Source: Rhizobiaceae bacterium (GTDB taxonomy: Bacteria; Pseudomonadota; Alphaproteobacteria; Rhizobiales; Rhizobiaceae). Taken from it: a stretch of 64,000 bases of DNA. Under the pieces are notes generated by a model. That model did not search any database, was not told where the DNA came from, and worked only from the letters and a program-made list of their open reading frames with translations. Positions 1 to 8,996 of the stretch are shown here, piece by piece (position 1 is the first letter of the stretch; every line of letters starts with the position of its first letter). The translations under genes were made by a program, and so were the position numbers. The DNA is taken from NCBI GenBank assembly GCA_023953845.1, contig JAMLJC010000001.1, forward strand, positions 1,240,001 through 1,304,000, read 5' to 3'.

Positions 1-57
1 CGCCTCTCTGTCCTCGAAAACCGCGAACGCTGGTTCATGCACGGGTTGTTCGCATGA
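1..57 (+). CDS. imuB: ImuB-type Y-family polymerase homologue, C-terminal end only
   Basis: Only the last 18 codons and the stop (TGA at 55-57) lie in the window. The C-terminal peptide ends WFMHGLFA, which resembles ImuB C-termini. The stop overlaps the dnaE2 start by four bases (ATGA), the arrangement expected for the imuA-imuB-dnaE2 cassette. ImuB is an inactive Y-family polymerase homologue that links DnaE2 to the sliding clamp in damage-induced mutagenesis. The call rests mainly on position and this short peptide, so the rest of the gene upstream would be needed to confirm it. Confidence 0.72.
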   Translation, partial: RLSVLENRERWFMHGLFA

Positions 58-3000
58 CCGCGCAAGCGCTTCCGCGCTATTACGAATTCGGCGTCCAGTC
101 GAATTTCTCCTTCCTGCGCGCCGCCTCCAAGCCGGAGGAACTGGTGGTTGCCGCCTGCCTTCTCGGTCATGCCGGCATGGGTCTGGCCGACCGCAACACC
201 GTGGCCGGCGTGGTCCGCGCCTGGAGCCAGTCGAAGCACATCCAGTTGGAGGAGGACGCCGAGCCCCTGAAATTGCCTTATCATCCGGGCGCCCGGCTGG
301 TCTTCGCGGATGGCACGCCGGACGTGCTCGCCTACCCGCAGAACCGCGCAGGCTGGGGCCATCTCTGCCAGCTGCTCACGCAAGCGAATATGAGGCCGGA
401 AAGTCCGAAGGGCGCGCCGCTTCTTTATCGAAACGACATTTTCGAATGGGGCGATAAAATCTCGCTGGCCGTGCGGGCCGATTGCGTGACCGCCGACGAA
501 AACGAGATGGCGTTTGTCCGCGACCTGAAGGAGCGCTTCGGCGCCTCGGTATGGCTTGCCGTCGCGCCGGCTTTCGACGGTCGGGACAGGCAGCGTCTGG
601 CGCAGGCGCAGATCATCTCCAAAACGTTCGGCGTGCCGCTGATGGCGGTGAACGACGTGCTTTATCACGCGCCGGACCGCCGCTCGCTGCAGGACGTGCT
701 GACGGCGATCCGCCTCAATACGCCGGTGCATTCGGTCGGCCTCGAACTCACCCGCAATGCCGAGCGCCATCTCAAGGCTCCCCTGGAGATGGCGCGGCTT
801 TTCCGCGATTGTCCCTCGGCGATCAGTGAGACCGTCCGCTTCGCAAAAACGCTGAAATTCTCGCTCGAAAAGCTGAAATACAACTATCCGGACGAGAAGA
901 CGCGCGACGGAGCGACGCCGCAGGAGGAACTGGAACGCCTGACATGGGAAGGCGCAGCCTATCGCTGGCCGGATGGTATCAAGGACGAGTACCGGGAAAC
1001 GATCGAGAAGGAGCTCGCGCTCGTCGCGAAGCTGAAATATGCGGGCTATTTCCTCACCGTCCACGACATTGTCCGGTATGCTCGCGAGGAACTCAAAATC
1101 CTCTGCCAGGGACGGGGCTCGGCGGCCAATTCGGTGATCTGCTACTGCCTGCGCATCACCGATATCGGCCCCGACCGTATGGAGGTGCTGTTCGAGCGTT
1201 TCATGTCGGAAGAACGCGGCGAGCCGCCAGATATCGACGTCGATTTCGAGCACGAGCATCGGCCGAAAGTGCTCGAATACGTCTATGAAAAATATAGCCT
1301 TAAGCACACTTCGCTCGCCGCCGCAGTGATCTCCTATCGCTCGCGCTCCGCCATGCGCGAGGTCGCCAAGGCGATGGGTCTGTCGGACGACACGATCGAC
1401 GCGCTGGCGTCCAACACGTGGCGCTGGACGGATGCCAATCTCGGAGTGACGGAAGCCAAAGGAGCCGGTCTCGACATGAGCGAGTCGCTTACGAAGCGAC
1501 TCTTCGAGAGCGTCAACGCCATCCTCGAATTTCCGCGCCATCTGTCCCAGCATGTCGGCGGCTTCGTCATCACAAAAGACCGGCTGGACGAGATCGTGCC
1601 GATCATGAAGACGGCGATGGACGACCGCAGGATGATCGAATGGGACAAGGACGATCTCGATACGGTCGGCCTGTTCAAGGTCGATATTCTGGCGCTGGGC
1701 ATGCTCACCTGCCTGAAGCGCTGCTTCAGCCTGCTGGAAGAACACTATTCCGACGAGCGCGATAAGCATGCCCGGCCATACGCGCTGGCGACTTTGCCGC
1801 CCGAAAGAAAAGACGTCTACGACATGATCAGCCGCGCCGACACGCTCGGCGTCTTCCAGATCGAAAGTCGAGCGCAGATGTCCATGCTGCCGCGCCTGAG
1901 GCCCAAGAATTTCTACGATCTGGTCATCGAGGTTGCCATCGTTCGGCCCGGTCCAATCCAGGGCGACATGGTGCATCCTTATCTCAGAAGGCGAGAGGGG
2001 ATCGAGGAGCCTGATTATGTGAAGCCGGAACTCAAAAGCATATTGAAACGGACTCTTGGTGTGCCGCTGTTTCAGGAACAGGCAATGAAGATTGCTATGG
2101 TCGCTGCGAAGTTTCCTGCCGACAAGGCGGACAAGCTGCGTCGCGCCATGGCCACCTTCCGCCGCACAGGCACACTCCCCAAGCTGAAGGACGACTTCAT
2201 CGGTGGAATGATCCGGAACGGCTATCCTCCGGAATTCGCCGAGCGCTGCTTCAAGCAGATCGAGGGGTTCGGCGAATATGGCTTTCCGGAAAGCCATGCC
2301 GCCTCATTCGCGCTTCTGGTCTATGCGTCCTGCTGGTTCAAGACCTATTATCCGGACGTCTTTTGCGCGGCGATCCTCAATTCTCAGCCCATGGGCTTCT
2401 ATGCGCCGGCGCAATTGATCCGTGACGCGCAGGATCACGGCATCGAAATCCTGCCGGTCGACGTCAACCACTCGGACTGGGACTGCACGCTGACCCCGGC
2501 CCCCTTCGATCCTTCCCGCGTCACGCCGCGCCATTCGACCATGCGCAAGGTGATCCGCAGCCGCCATGCGGTGCAGTTGGGATTCCGGCAGATAAAAGGC
2601 CTGCCCGACAAAGCAATGATCGAATTCGTGAACTGTCGCGGCGCCGGCTATACGTCCGTGCGCGATGTCTGGCTGCGGTCAGGTCTCGAGCGCCGACAGA
2701 TCGAGGTATTGGCGCAAGCCGACGCGTTTCGCTCCATCGGGCTCGACCGACGCGCCGCGCTCTGGGCCGTGCGCGCGCTGGATGCGAAAAATGCGACGGA
2801 AAACCTGCCGCTTTTCGACCGCGCCGATACCGTGCTGCGCGATCTGGAGCCGGAAGCAAAGCTACCGACCATGCCGCTTGGCCAGCACGTCATCCACGAC
2901 TACCGCTCGCTCGGCTTTTCGCTGAAGGCGCATCCGCTTTCCTTCTTCCGCGAAAGACTGGATCGTCTGGGCATTGTGCCGAATGTGCGCCTACCAGACA

Positions 3001-3443
3001 TTCGAAACGGCGCGCGCGTGTCGGTGGCCGGCCTCGTGCTGGTCCGCCAGCGGCCGGGTTCGGCCAGAGGCGTCATCTTCATGACGCTGGAGGACGAGGT
3101 GTCCATCGCCAATGCGGTCGTCTGGGAAAAGACGTTCGAGCGCTTCCGCTCGGTCGTGCTCGGCGCGCGTTTCGTCCGCATCGACGGCAAGCTGCAATCG
3201 GTGTCGGACGTCATCCATGTCGTCGCCCATCGCATCGAGGACCTGACGCCATGGCTGTCAGATCTGTCGGAGAAGGCGGCATCCATCGATACCTACGCGC
3301 CCGCCGACGAAGTGAAATATGGCGGTTATGATCCGAAGGCCAAACGCATGCCGTGCAATGCCGCGCTGGAAAATGCGCAACGAAAGGAGGAACTGGTCCG
3401 CGATGCCCGCAGCGTCATGCCGAAAGGCCGCAACTTCCATTGA
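54..3443 (+). CDS. dnaE2: Error-prone DNA polymerase III alpha subunit DnaE2 (ImuC)
   Basis: The 1129-residue protein is a C-family DNA polymerase of the DnaE2 type, somewhat shorter than replicative DnaE. A PHP domain fills about residues 8-270. The polymerase core follows, with GRGSAANS near residue 355 and the catalytic acidic motif PDIDVDFEHEHR near 395, and an OB-fold region lies near 985-1075. DnaE2 does translesion synthesis with ImuA and ImuB and causes SOS-induced mutation. Its ATG overlaps the stop of the upstream imuB fragment by four bases, so translation is probably coupled. The SOS promoter would lie upstream, outside the window. It ends convergent to fba. Confidence 0.95.
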   Translation: MTAQALPRYYEFGVQSNFSFLRAASKPEELVVAACLLGHAGMGLADRNTVAGVVRAWSQSKHIQLEEDAEPLKLPYHPGARLVFADGTPDVLAYPQNRAGWGHLCQLLTQANMRPESPKGAPLLYRNDIFEWGDKISLAVRADCVTADENEMAFVRDLKERFGASVWLAVAPAFDGRDRQRLAQAQIISKTFGVPLMAVNDVLYHAPDRRSLQDVLTAIRLNTPVHSVGLELTRNAERHLKAPLEMARLFRDCPSAISETVRFAKTLKFSLEKLKYNYPDEKTRDGATPQEELERLTWEGAAYRWPDGIKDEYRETIEKELALVAKLKYAGYFLTVHDIVRYAREELKILCQGRGSAANSVICYCLRITDIGPDRMEVLFERFMSEERGEPPDIDVDFEHEHRPKVLEYVYEKYSLKHTSLAAAVISYRSRSAMREVAKAMGLSDDTIDALASNTWRWTDANLGVTEAKGAGLDMSESLTKRLFESVNAILEFPRHLSQHVGGFVITKDRLDEIVPIMKTAMDDRRMIEWDKDDLDTVGLFKVDILALGMLTCLKRCFSLLEEHYSDERDKHARPYALATLPPERKDVYDMISRADTLGVFQIESRAQMSMLPRLRPKNFYDLVIEVAIVRPGPIQGDMVHPYLRRREGIEEPDYVKPELKSILKRTLGVPLFQEQAMKIAMVAAKFPADKADKLRRAMATFRRTGTLPKLKDDFIGGMIRNGYPPEFAERCFKQIEGFGEYGFPESHAASFALLVYASCWFKTYYPDVFCAAILNSQPMGFYAPAQLIRDAQDHGIEILPVDVNHSDWDCTLTPAPFDPSRVTPRHSTMRKVIRSRHAVQLGFRQIKGLPDKAMIEFVNCRGAGYTSVRDVWLRSGLERRQIEVLAQADAFRSIGLDRRAALWAVRALDAKNATENLPLFDRADTVLRDLEPEAKLPTMPLGQHVIHDYRSLGFSLKAHPLSFFRERLDRLGIVPNVRLPDIRNGARVSVAGLVLVRQRPGSARGVIFMTLEDEVSIANAVVWEKTFERFRSVVLGARFVRIDGKLQSVSDVIHVVAHRIEDLTPWLSDLSEKAASIDTYAPADEVKYGGYDPKAKRMPCNAALENAQRKEELVRDARSVMPKGRNFH

Positions 3444-3592
3444 TCCGGCAAGTGGGCAAAAAAAGGAACGCCGTGTCGTTCACCGGCAGCCAGCCGTACT
3501 CATCGCAGATCGGGAATGCCGGCCGGCAGCGTCGTTGCGTTCATGACGATCGGAGCGGCGTCTTGCGTAGCATCCGCATGGTCGCCTTCCAC

Positions 3593-4657
3593 TCACCCGA
3601 TCTTCGGATCGAGCTCGCCGGACTTGTAACGCTTGGCCATTTCCGAGACCGGGATCGGCTTGATCTTCGAGGCATTGCCGGCCGTGCCGAACTCTTCCAG
3701 CCGCTGCCTGCAAAGCTTCGTCATCGCCGCCATGGCGGGCTTCAGATATTTGCGTGGATCGAACTCGCTCGGGTCCTCCGCGAACACCTTCCGGATCTGG
3801 CCGGTCAGCGCCATACGATTGTCGGTGTCGATGTTGATCTTGCGCACGCCGTGCTTGATGCCGCGCTGGATTTCCTCCACCGGCACGCCCCAGGTCGGCT
3901 TCATCTTGCCGCCATACTGGTTGATGACGTCCTGAAGCTCCTGCGGCACCGAGGACGAGCCGTGCATGACGAGATGCGTGTTCGGCAGCTTGCGATGGAT
4001 CTCCTCGATGACGTTCATGGCGAGCACCGCGCCGTCCGGCTTGCGGCTGAACTTGTAGGCGCCGTGGCTGGTGCCCATGGCGATTGCCAGCGCGTCGACC
4101 TTGGTTTCCTTGACGAATTTCACCGCCTCGTCGGGATTGGTCAGCAGCTGGTCGTGGCTGAGCTTGCCCTCGGCGCCATGGCCGTCTTCCTTGTCGCCCA
4201 TACCGGTTTCGAGCGAGCCCAGCACGCCGAGCTCGCCCTCGACCGAAATGCCGCCCAGATGCGCCATGTCGACCACCGTCTTGGTGACGCCGACATTGTA
4301 GTCCCAGTCGCCCGGCGTCTTGCCGTCGGCCTTGAGCGAGCCGTCCATCATCACCGAGGTAAAGCCCGACTGGATCGCGGTCATGCAGGTTCCCGGCTCG
4401 TTGCCGTGGTCGAGATGCACGCATACGGGAATGTCGGGATAGATCTCGGTGACGGCATCCATCATGTGCTTCAGCATGATGTCGTTGGCATAGGCGCGCG
4501 CGCCGCGCGAAGCCTGCAGGATCACCGGCGCGTCGACGGCCGCCGCCGCCTCCATGATCGCCAGCGCCTGTTCCATGTTGTTGATGTTGAAGGCCGGAAC
4601 ACCGTAGCCGTGCTCGGCCGCATGATCGAGCAACTGTCTCAGCGTGATGCGGGCCAT
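3593..4657 (-). CDS. fba: Class II fructose-1,6-bisphosphate aldolase
   Basis: This 354-residue protein is a zinc-dependent class II aldolase of the Calvin-cycle subtype, and its length is normal. It cleaves fructose 1,6-bisphosphate to dihydroxyacetone phosphate and glyceraldehyde 3-phosphate in the cytosol. Metal-ligand motifs are VCVHLDHGNEPGTCM near residue 80, AMGTSHGAYKF near 195 and LVMHGSSSVP near 230. It lies 103 bp downstream of dhaL on the same strand, so it can use the dihydroxyacetone phosphate made by DhaKL. The short gap may carry its own promoter. Whether it is the cell's main glycolytic aldolase cannot be judged here. Confidence 0.95.
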   Translation of the reverse strand: MARITLRQLLDHAAEHGYGVPAFNINNMEQALAIMEAAAAVDAPVILQASRGARAYANDIMLKHMMDAVTEIYPDIPVCVHLDHGNEPGTCMTAIQSGFTSVMMDGSLKADGKTPGDWDYNVGVTKTVVDMAHLGGISVEGELGVLGSLETGMGDKEDGHGAEGKLSHDQLLTNPDEAVKFVKETKVDALAIAMGTSHGAYKFSRKPDGAVLAMNVIEEIHRKLPNTHLVMHGSSSVPQELQDVINQYGGKMKPTWGVPVEEIQRGIKHGVRKINIDTDNRMALTGQIRKVFAEDPSEFDPRKYLKPAMAAMTKLCRQRLEEFGTAGNASKIKPIPVSEMAKRYKSGELDPKIG

Positions 4658-4760
4658 GAACGTCTCCTCACGAAATTGGCAAGATGATTGGGGAGGCCAT
4701 AGTGCAAATTTTCGTGCCGCGACAGAGGCCTTTCGCCGCGCTTCCGGTTCGTTCCGGGTT

Positions 4761-5393
4761 TTAATCGGTTAGGCTCTTGCGCATGGCCTCGATCACCACG
4801 ACGGCGGACGCCGCGCCGGGATCGACATGGCCGAGCGAGCGTTCTCCGAGCCGTTCGGCGCGCCCCTTGGCGGCCACCATCGCCTTGGTCGCCTCCGCAC
4901 CCGCGGCGGCGGCGTTGGCTGCCGCGCGGAACGCATCCGCCAGGCTTGCCCCGCCGGCGGATTTCTCTCCCGCCGCCTTCGCTGCGGGCGCCCATGCGTC
5001 GATCATCGTCTTTTCGCCGATCTCCGCCTTGCCGCGATCCTGTATGCCCTTGGCCATGGCCTGGAACATGCCGACGACGTCATCGGCCCCGAGTTCCGCC
5101 TTGCCCTTCACCGCGGTAGCGGCGCGCATGAAGGCCGTCGCATAGAGCGGCCCGGAGGACGCCCCGACCGCGTTGAGAAAGGATTTCGCGGCCGTGTTGA
5201 GCACCGTCGTCGGATCGGCGGCGCCGTCGAGCGCCGCAACCGCATCGCGCGCGGCGCCGAAGCCGAGCGACATGGCGATGCCGTGGTCGGCGTCGCCGAT
5301 GACGCCGTCCAGTGCACAGAGCCGCTCCTTGTCGCGCTCGATCGCTTCTGCGATCGCCGCAAACATGATTTTCAGTCGGGCAGAATCGATCAT
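4761..5393 (-). CDS. dhaL: Dihydroxyacetone kinase, ADP-binding subunit DhaL
   Basis: The 210-residue protein is DhaL, the nucleotide-binding subunit of dihydroxyacetone kinase. The metal-binding motif GDADHG sits near residue 30, and SSGPLYATAF and GKAEIGEKTMIDAW follow in family order. The second of two in-frame ATGs is taken as the start: a GAGG lies nine bases before it, and it gives the usual family length (210 residues). The other ATG, at 5402, directly abuts that GAGG. The start lies 11 bp past the dhaK stop. Together with DhaK it phosphorylates dihydroxyacetone. No DhaM (PTS phosphoryl donor) gene is present, so the phosphoryl donor is unresolved. Confidence 0.92.
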   Translation of the reverse strand: MIDSARLKIMFAAIAEAIERDKERLCALDGVIGDADHGIAMSLGFGAARDAVAALDGAADPTTVLNTAAKSFLNAVGASSGPLYATAFMRAATAVKGKAELGADDVVGMFQAMAKGIQDRGKAEIGEKTMIDAWAPAAKAAGEKSAGGASLADAFRAAANAAAAGAEATKAMVAAKGRAERLGERSLGHVDPGAASAVVVIEAMRKSLTD

Positions 5394-5404
5394 CGCCGTC
5401 ATCC

Positions 5405-6403
5405 TCAACCGGCCCGGAACATGGCGCAATCGCAGGGATGGTCGAGCATCTGCTGCAACTCGCCGTCCATGCGATGCAGCGTGATCGAGGCGCCGGCCAT
5501 CTCCAGCGACGTGCAGTAATTGCCGACCCATGTCGCATGGGTAACAAGCCCCGCATCATCGAGCCGCTGCCGCACCCGCCGGTTCATGATGTAGAGTTCC
5601 ATGAGCGGCGTCGAGCCGAGCGAATTGACGAGCACCGCGACCCTGTCTCCGCGCGAGGGGGACATCTCGGCGAAGATACGGTCGACCATGTCGTCGACGA
5701 TTCGGTCGGCTGCCGCCAGTCTGCCGCGCGACACGCCGGGCTCGCCGTGGATGCCCATGCCGATCTCCATCTCGTCTTCGCCAAGCTGGAAGTTCGGCGT
5801 CCGTGTCTGCGGCAGCGAGCAAGGCGACAGAGCCACGCCCATGGAAAAGGTCTGGTCGTTGGCCTTGCGCACGATGCGCTCCACCTCGTCGAGGCTCTTC
5901 ATCATGTCGGCGGATGCGCCGCCTGCCTTGAAGGTGAAGAAATTGCCGGCCACGCCGCGCCGCTTCGCCTTGTCCTTCGTCGCCACGTCGTCGGTGGTCA
6001 GCACGGTGCGGCACTCGATGTCCTCCATCGCCGCCATCTCGGCCGCCATGTCGAAATTCATCACGTCGCCGGCATAATTGCCGTACTGGAACAGCACGCC
6101 GGCGCCGCCATCGACGGCCTTGGCGCATTCGAGGATCGGGTCCGGCGGCGGCGAGGCGAAAACGTTGCCCACCGCGCAGCCGTCGGCGAGGCCCTTGCCG
6201 ACGAAGCCCAGAAAGGTCGGCTCATGCCCGGAGCCGCCGCCAACGACGATGCCGACCTTGCCGGGCCGCGGCCCATCGACGGCGACAACCGAGCGCGGAC
6301 TGCCGTCGACGCGCCGAAGATGCCGCGGATGAGCGGCAAGCACGCCGTCGAGCATTTCGTCCACGGCCCTGTTGCCGTCATTGATGATCTTCTTGGTCTG
6401 CAA
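5405..6403 (-). CDS. dhaK: Dihydroxyacetone kinase, substrate-binding subunit DhaK
   Basis: The 332-residue protein matches DhaK, which holds dihydroxyacetone covalently on a histidine for phosphorylation by DhaL. That histidine is in GMGIHGEPGV near residue 215. GGGSGHEPTFLGFVGKGL near residue 55 is the conserved glycine-rich substrate-loop region. The reading frame is open 28 codons further upstream, but the protein aligns from LQTKKIIND. A TTG at 6401-6403 preceded by GGAGG at five bases is therefore the likely start. It is followed by dhaL and fba on the same strand, making a dihydroxyacetone-to-triose-phosphate module. Confidence 0.92.
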   Translation of the reverse strand: MQTKKIINDGNRAVDEMLDGVLAAHPRHLRRVDGSPRSVVAVDGPRPGKVGIVVGGGSGHEPTFLGFVGKGLADGCAVGNVFASPPPDPILECAKAVDGGAGVLFQYGNYAGDVMNFDMAAEMAAMEDIECRTVLTTDDVATKDKAKRRGVAGNFFTFKAGGASADMMKSLDEVERIVRKANDQTFSMGVALSPCSLPQTRTPNFQLGEDEMEIGMGIHGEPGVSRGRLAAADRIVDDMVDRIFAEMSPSRGDRVAVLVNSLGSTPLMELYIMNRRVRQRLDDAGLVTHATWVGNYCTSLEMAGASITLHRMDGELQQMLDHPCDCAMFRAG

Positions 6404-6566
6404 GGCATCCTCCCGAACGCAATCGGCGCGATAGTACCTGTCACGATCCGGAATTCCAGTGTCGGAGCGAGGAGATTTTCTCTCCATGTCATGGGCTTGA
6501 TTTCATGGGCTTGCGGCGAACCGCGCATTCGGGCCTATTGCACGCGACAGCAGGAGCCTTTCCGCC

Positions 6567-7541
6567 ATGCCCGTTTCCGAGGCGCTCTGGGTCGTCGCGC
6601 CTGCCATCTGCCGGCTCGAAACGACCGGGTATGAAGTGCCGGCGGGCTATGTGGAGATCGAGACAGTCTGGTCGGGTATCAGCCGCGGCACGGAGGCCCT
6701 CGTCTTTCGCGGCGACGTGCCGGCAAGCGAGTGGCAGACCATGCGCTGTCCTCTTCAGGAAGGCACTTTTCCCTTCCCCGTGAAATACGGCTACGCGGCG
6801 GTGGGTGTGGTGACCGAGGGGCCTGCACACCTTGCCGGCCGCGATGTGTTCGTCCTTCACCCGCATCAGGCGCGGTTTTCCGCGCCCGAAAGCATGGCGA
6901 TTCCGCTGCCGGAAAATGTGCCGCCGCGCCGCGCGGTGCTGGCGGCCAATATGGAGACTGCTCTGAATATCGTCTGGGACGCGGACGCCGCACCGGGCGA
7001 CCGCATCGCGATCATCGGTTCGGGCGTCGTCGGCGCGCTGGCCGGTTGGCTTTGCACGCAGCTTCCCGGCGCCGAGGTGATGCTGGTGGATACGAATGCC
7101 AATCGCGCCGGTCTTGCGGCCGCGCTTGGCTGCGGCTTCGCGCTGCCGGAAGAGTGCCCGGAGGATTGCGACATCGTCATCCATGCCAGCGCCAATTCGG
7201 CCGGGCTTGCCACCGCGCTTGCAGCGGCGGGCATGGAAGGGACGATTGTCGAAGCGAGCTGGTACGGCAATCGCGACGTAGCCGTGCCGCTCGGTGGCGC
7301 TTTTCACAGCAGGCGGCTTCGCATCGTCTCCTCGCAGGTCGGGCAGGTTTCCGCCGGACGCCGCGTGCGATGGCCTCACCGCCGACGCCTGGAAAAGGCG
7401 CTTTCCCTGCTTGCCGATCCGCGACTTGACGCGCTGGTCAGCGGCGAAACGGAATTTTCCGCCTTGCCGTCGCGTTATGCCGCAATACTTGCCGATCCGG
7501 AAACGCTCTGCCATCGCGTCCGCTACGGCCGTTCCGCATAG
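6567..7541 (+). CDS. Zinc-type alcohol dehydrogenase-like (BchC-like) oxidoreductase
   Basis: This 324-residue MDR-superfamily protein has an N-terminal GroES-like part and a Rossmann domain with IIGSGVVGALAGWL near residue 150. The motif WSGISRGTE near residue 33 resembles bacteriochlorophyllide dehydrogenase BchC and its relatives. A serine stands where zinc alcohol dehydrogenases have the catalytic cysteine, so a classic zinc alcohol oxidation is doubtful. It is the first gene of a four-gene set: the next start is eight bases past its stop. Neighbours suggest it reduces or oxidises an intermediate of a pterin-like, glycosylated and methylated product. That role is inferred from context only. 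Confidence 0.75.
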   Translation: MPVSEALWVVAPAICRLETTGYEVPAGYVEIETVWSGISRGTEALVFRGDVPASEWQTMRCPLQEGTFPFPVKYGYAAVGVVTEGPAHLAGRDVFVLHPHQARFSAPESMAIPLPENVPPRRAVLAANMETALNIVWDADAAPGDRIAIIGSGVVGALAGWLCTQLPGAEVMLVDTNANRAGLAAALGCGFALPEECPEDCDIVIHASANSAGLATALAAAGMEGTIVEASWYGNRDVAVPLGGAFHSRRLRIVSSQVGQVSAGRRVRWPHRRRLEKALSLLADPRLDALVSGETEFSALPSRYAAILADPETLCHRVRYGRSA

Positions 7542-7549
7542 GAGTCACA

Positions 7550-7945
7550 ATGTTCGCCGTCGAAGTCCGCGATCACATCATGATCGCACACAGCCTGAAA
7601 TCGCCGGTCTTCGGGCCCGCGCAGGGATTGCACGGCGCGACCTTCGTCGTCGACGCCGCCTTCTTCACCGACGATCTCGATGCCAACGGGCTGGTCGTGG
7701 ATATCGGCCTTGCGACGGAAGAGTTGCAGGCGACGCTCGCACCGCTGCGCTACAGCAATCTGGACGAGGTAGAGGCGTTTGCGGGCAAGATCACCACGAC
7801 CGAGTTCCTGTGCAGGCACATATTCGATGCGCTGGCTGAGGCGGCGCGCGCCGGCCGTCTGAAGGACGGCGGGCGGGTGAGGAAAATCCGCGTCCAGCTG
7901 CACGAAAGCCATGTCGCGCGCGCCTGGTACGAGGCCGCGGTCTGA
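7550..7945 (+). CDS. PTPS/QueD-fold protein with degenerate active site
   Basis: The 131-residue protein has the length and fold signature of 6-pyruvoyl-tetrahydropterin synthase/6-carboxytetrahydropterin synthase: AH at residue 14, HG at 28-29, GLVVD at 47-51, TTTEFL near 84 and HES with Glu119 near the end. Several residues expected for catalysis are missing. The third zinc histidine of HGH is Ala30, the cysteine four residues before His28 is alanine, and the Asp-His pair after the central helix is Arg67-Tyr68. It may bind a pterin or purine-like ligand or do another reaction. Its stop runs into GAGGG, which serves as ribosome binding site of the next gene. Confidence 0.75.
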   Translation: MFAVEVRDHIMIAHSLKSPVFGPAQGLHGATFVVDAAFFTDDLDANGLVVDIGLATEELQATLAPLRYSNLDEVEAFAGKITTTEFLCRHIFDALAEAARAGRLKDGGRVRKIRVQLHESHVARAWYEAAV

Positions 7946-7949
7946 GGGC

Positions 7950-8996
7950 ATGACCGATACCGTCCATTTCGCCGTTCCCGGCGATCTCGACACGCCAACC
8001 GGCGGCTACGGCTACGATCGCAGGCTGGTCGCCGAACTGCCGACGCTCGGCTGGTCTGTCGAGCATATCCGCCTGCCCGACGGCTTTCCGAACCCCGGCT
8101 CGAATGCGCTGGCTGAAACAGCCGCGCTTCTGGATCGTCTGTCGGACGATGGGCTGCTCATGATCGATGGATTGGCCTTCGGCGCCATGCCCGAGATCGC
8201 CGAAATTCTTGCCGGCCGCCTTCGTCTCGTTGCAATGGTCCATCATCCGCTTGCCGACGAGACGGGCCTGTCTTCATCGGTCGTCGCCCGGCTGGAGGAA
8301 TCCGAGCGAAGGTCGCTGCGGTTTGCCCGGCAGGTGATCTGCACCAGCCGCACGACGGCCGAGCGGTTGATAAGCGGCTTCGACGTCGAGCCGTCGCGAT
8401 TGACGGTCGCGCTTCCCGGAACGGATCGTCAGCCCCGAAAGGCGGCGCGGCAAGGTCCGCCGACGATCCTGTCGCTGGCCGCCATCGTGCCAAGGAAGGG
8501 TCACGACGTGCTGATCGGTGCGCTTTCGAAGCTGGCAGGTCGCGAATGGACCTGCCGCATCGTCGGCGCGCTCGACCGCGATCCGGAATGGGTGAAGTTC
8601 CTGAAGACGCAGACTGCAAAGTCGGGGGTTGCCGATCGCATTGTATTCGTCGGTCCGGTTACCGACCCGGCGGAAAAATTAAGGGCCGCCGACATCTTCG
8701 CGCTGCCCAGCCGTCACGAGGGCTACGGCATGGCCTTCGCCGAGGCGCTGACGCATGGCCTGCCGATCGTCGCCTGCCGGGCCGGAGCGGTGCCGGAGGT
8801 CGTGGCGCCGGAGGCAGGGTTTCTGGTGCCGGTGGACGACACGGACGCTTTTGCGGAAGCGCTGGCGACGCTGCTCGACAAGGACGAGATACGAGTGCGC
8901 ATGTCGGAAACCGCCTGGCGGGCCGCGCAGGATCTGCCAGGGTGGGACGATACGGCGCGAAGCGTCGCCTCAGCGCTGGAGCGCGCCGCCATATGA
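7950..8996 (+). CDS. GT4-family glycosyltransferase
   Basis: The 348-residue protein has a GT-B fold. The donor-binding half carries AAIVPRKGHDVLI near residue 180 and the EX7E-type motif RHEGYGMAFAEALTHGLP near residue 265. The ATG at 7950 lies five bases after the previous stop with GAGGG overlapping that stop. The frame continues 13 codons upstream inside the previous gene, but that stretch is unlikely to be used. It should transfer a sugar from a nucleotide donor to an acceptor made by the neighbouring enzymes. The acceptor is unknown. No polysaccharide or lipopolysaccharide genes lie nearby, which favours a small-molecule acceptor. Confidence 0.85.
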   Translation: MTDTVHFAVPGDLDTPTGGYGYDRRLVAELPTLGWSVEHIRLPDGFPNPGSNALAETAALLDRLSDDGLLMIDGLAFGAMPEIAEILAGRLRLVAMVHHPLADETGLSSSVVARLEESERRSLRFARQVICTSRTTAERLISGFDVEPSRLTVALPGTDRQPRKAARQGPPTILSLAAIVPRKGHDVLIGALSKLAGREWTCRIVGALDRDPEWVKFLKTQTAKSGVADRIVFVGPVTDPAEKLRAADIFALPSRHEGYGMAFAEALTHGLPIVACRAGAVPEVVAPEAGFLVPVDDTDAFAEALATLLDKDEIRVRMSETAWRAAQDLPGWDDTARSVASALERAAI

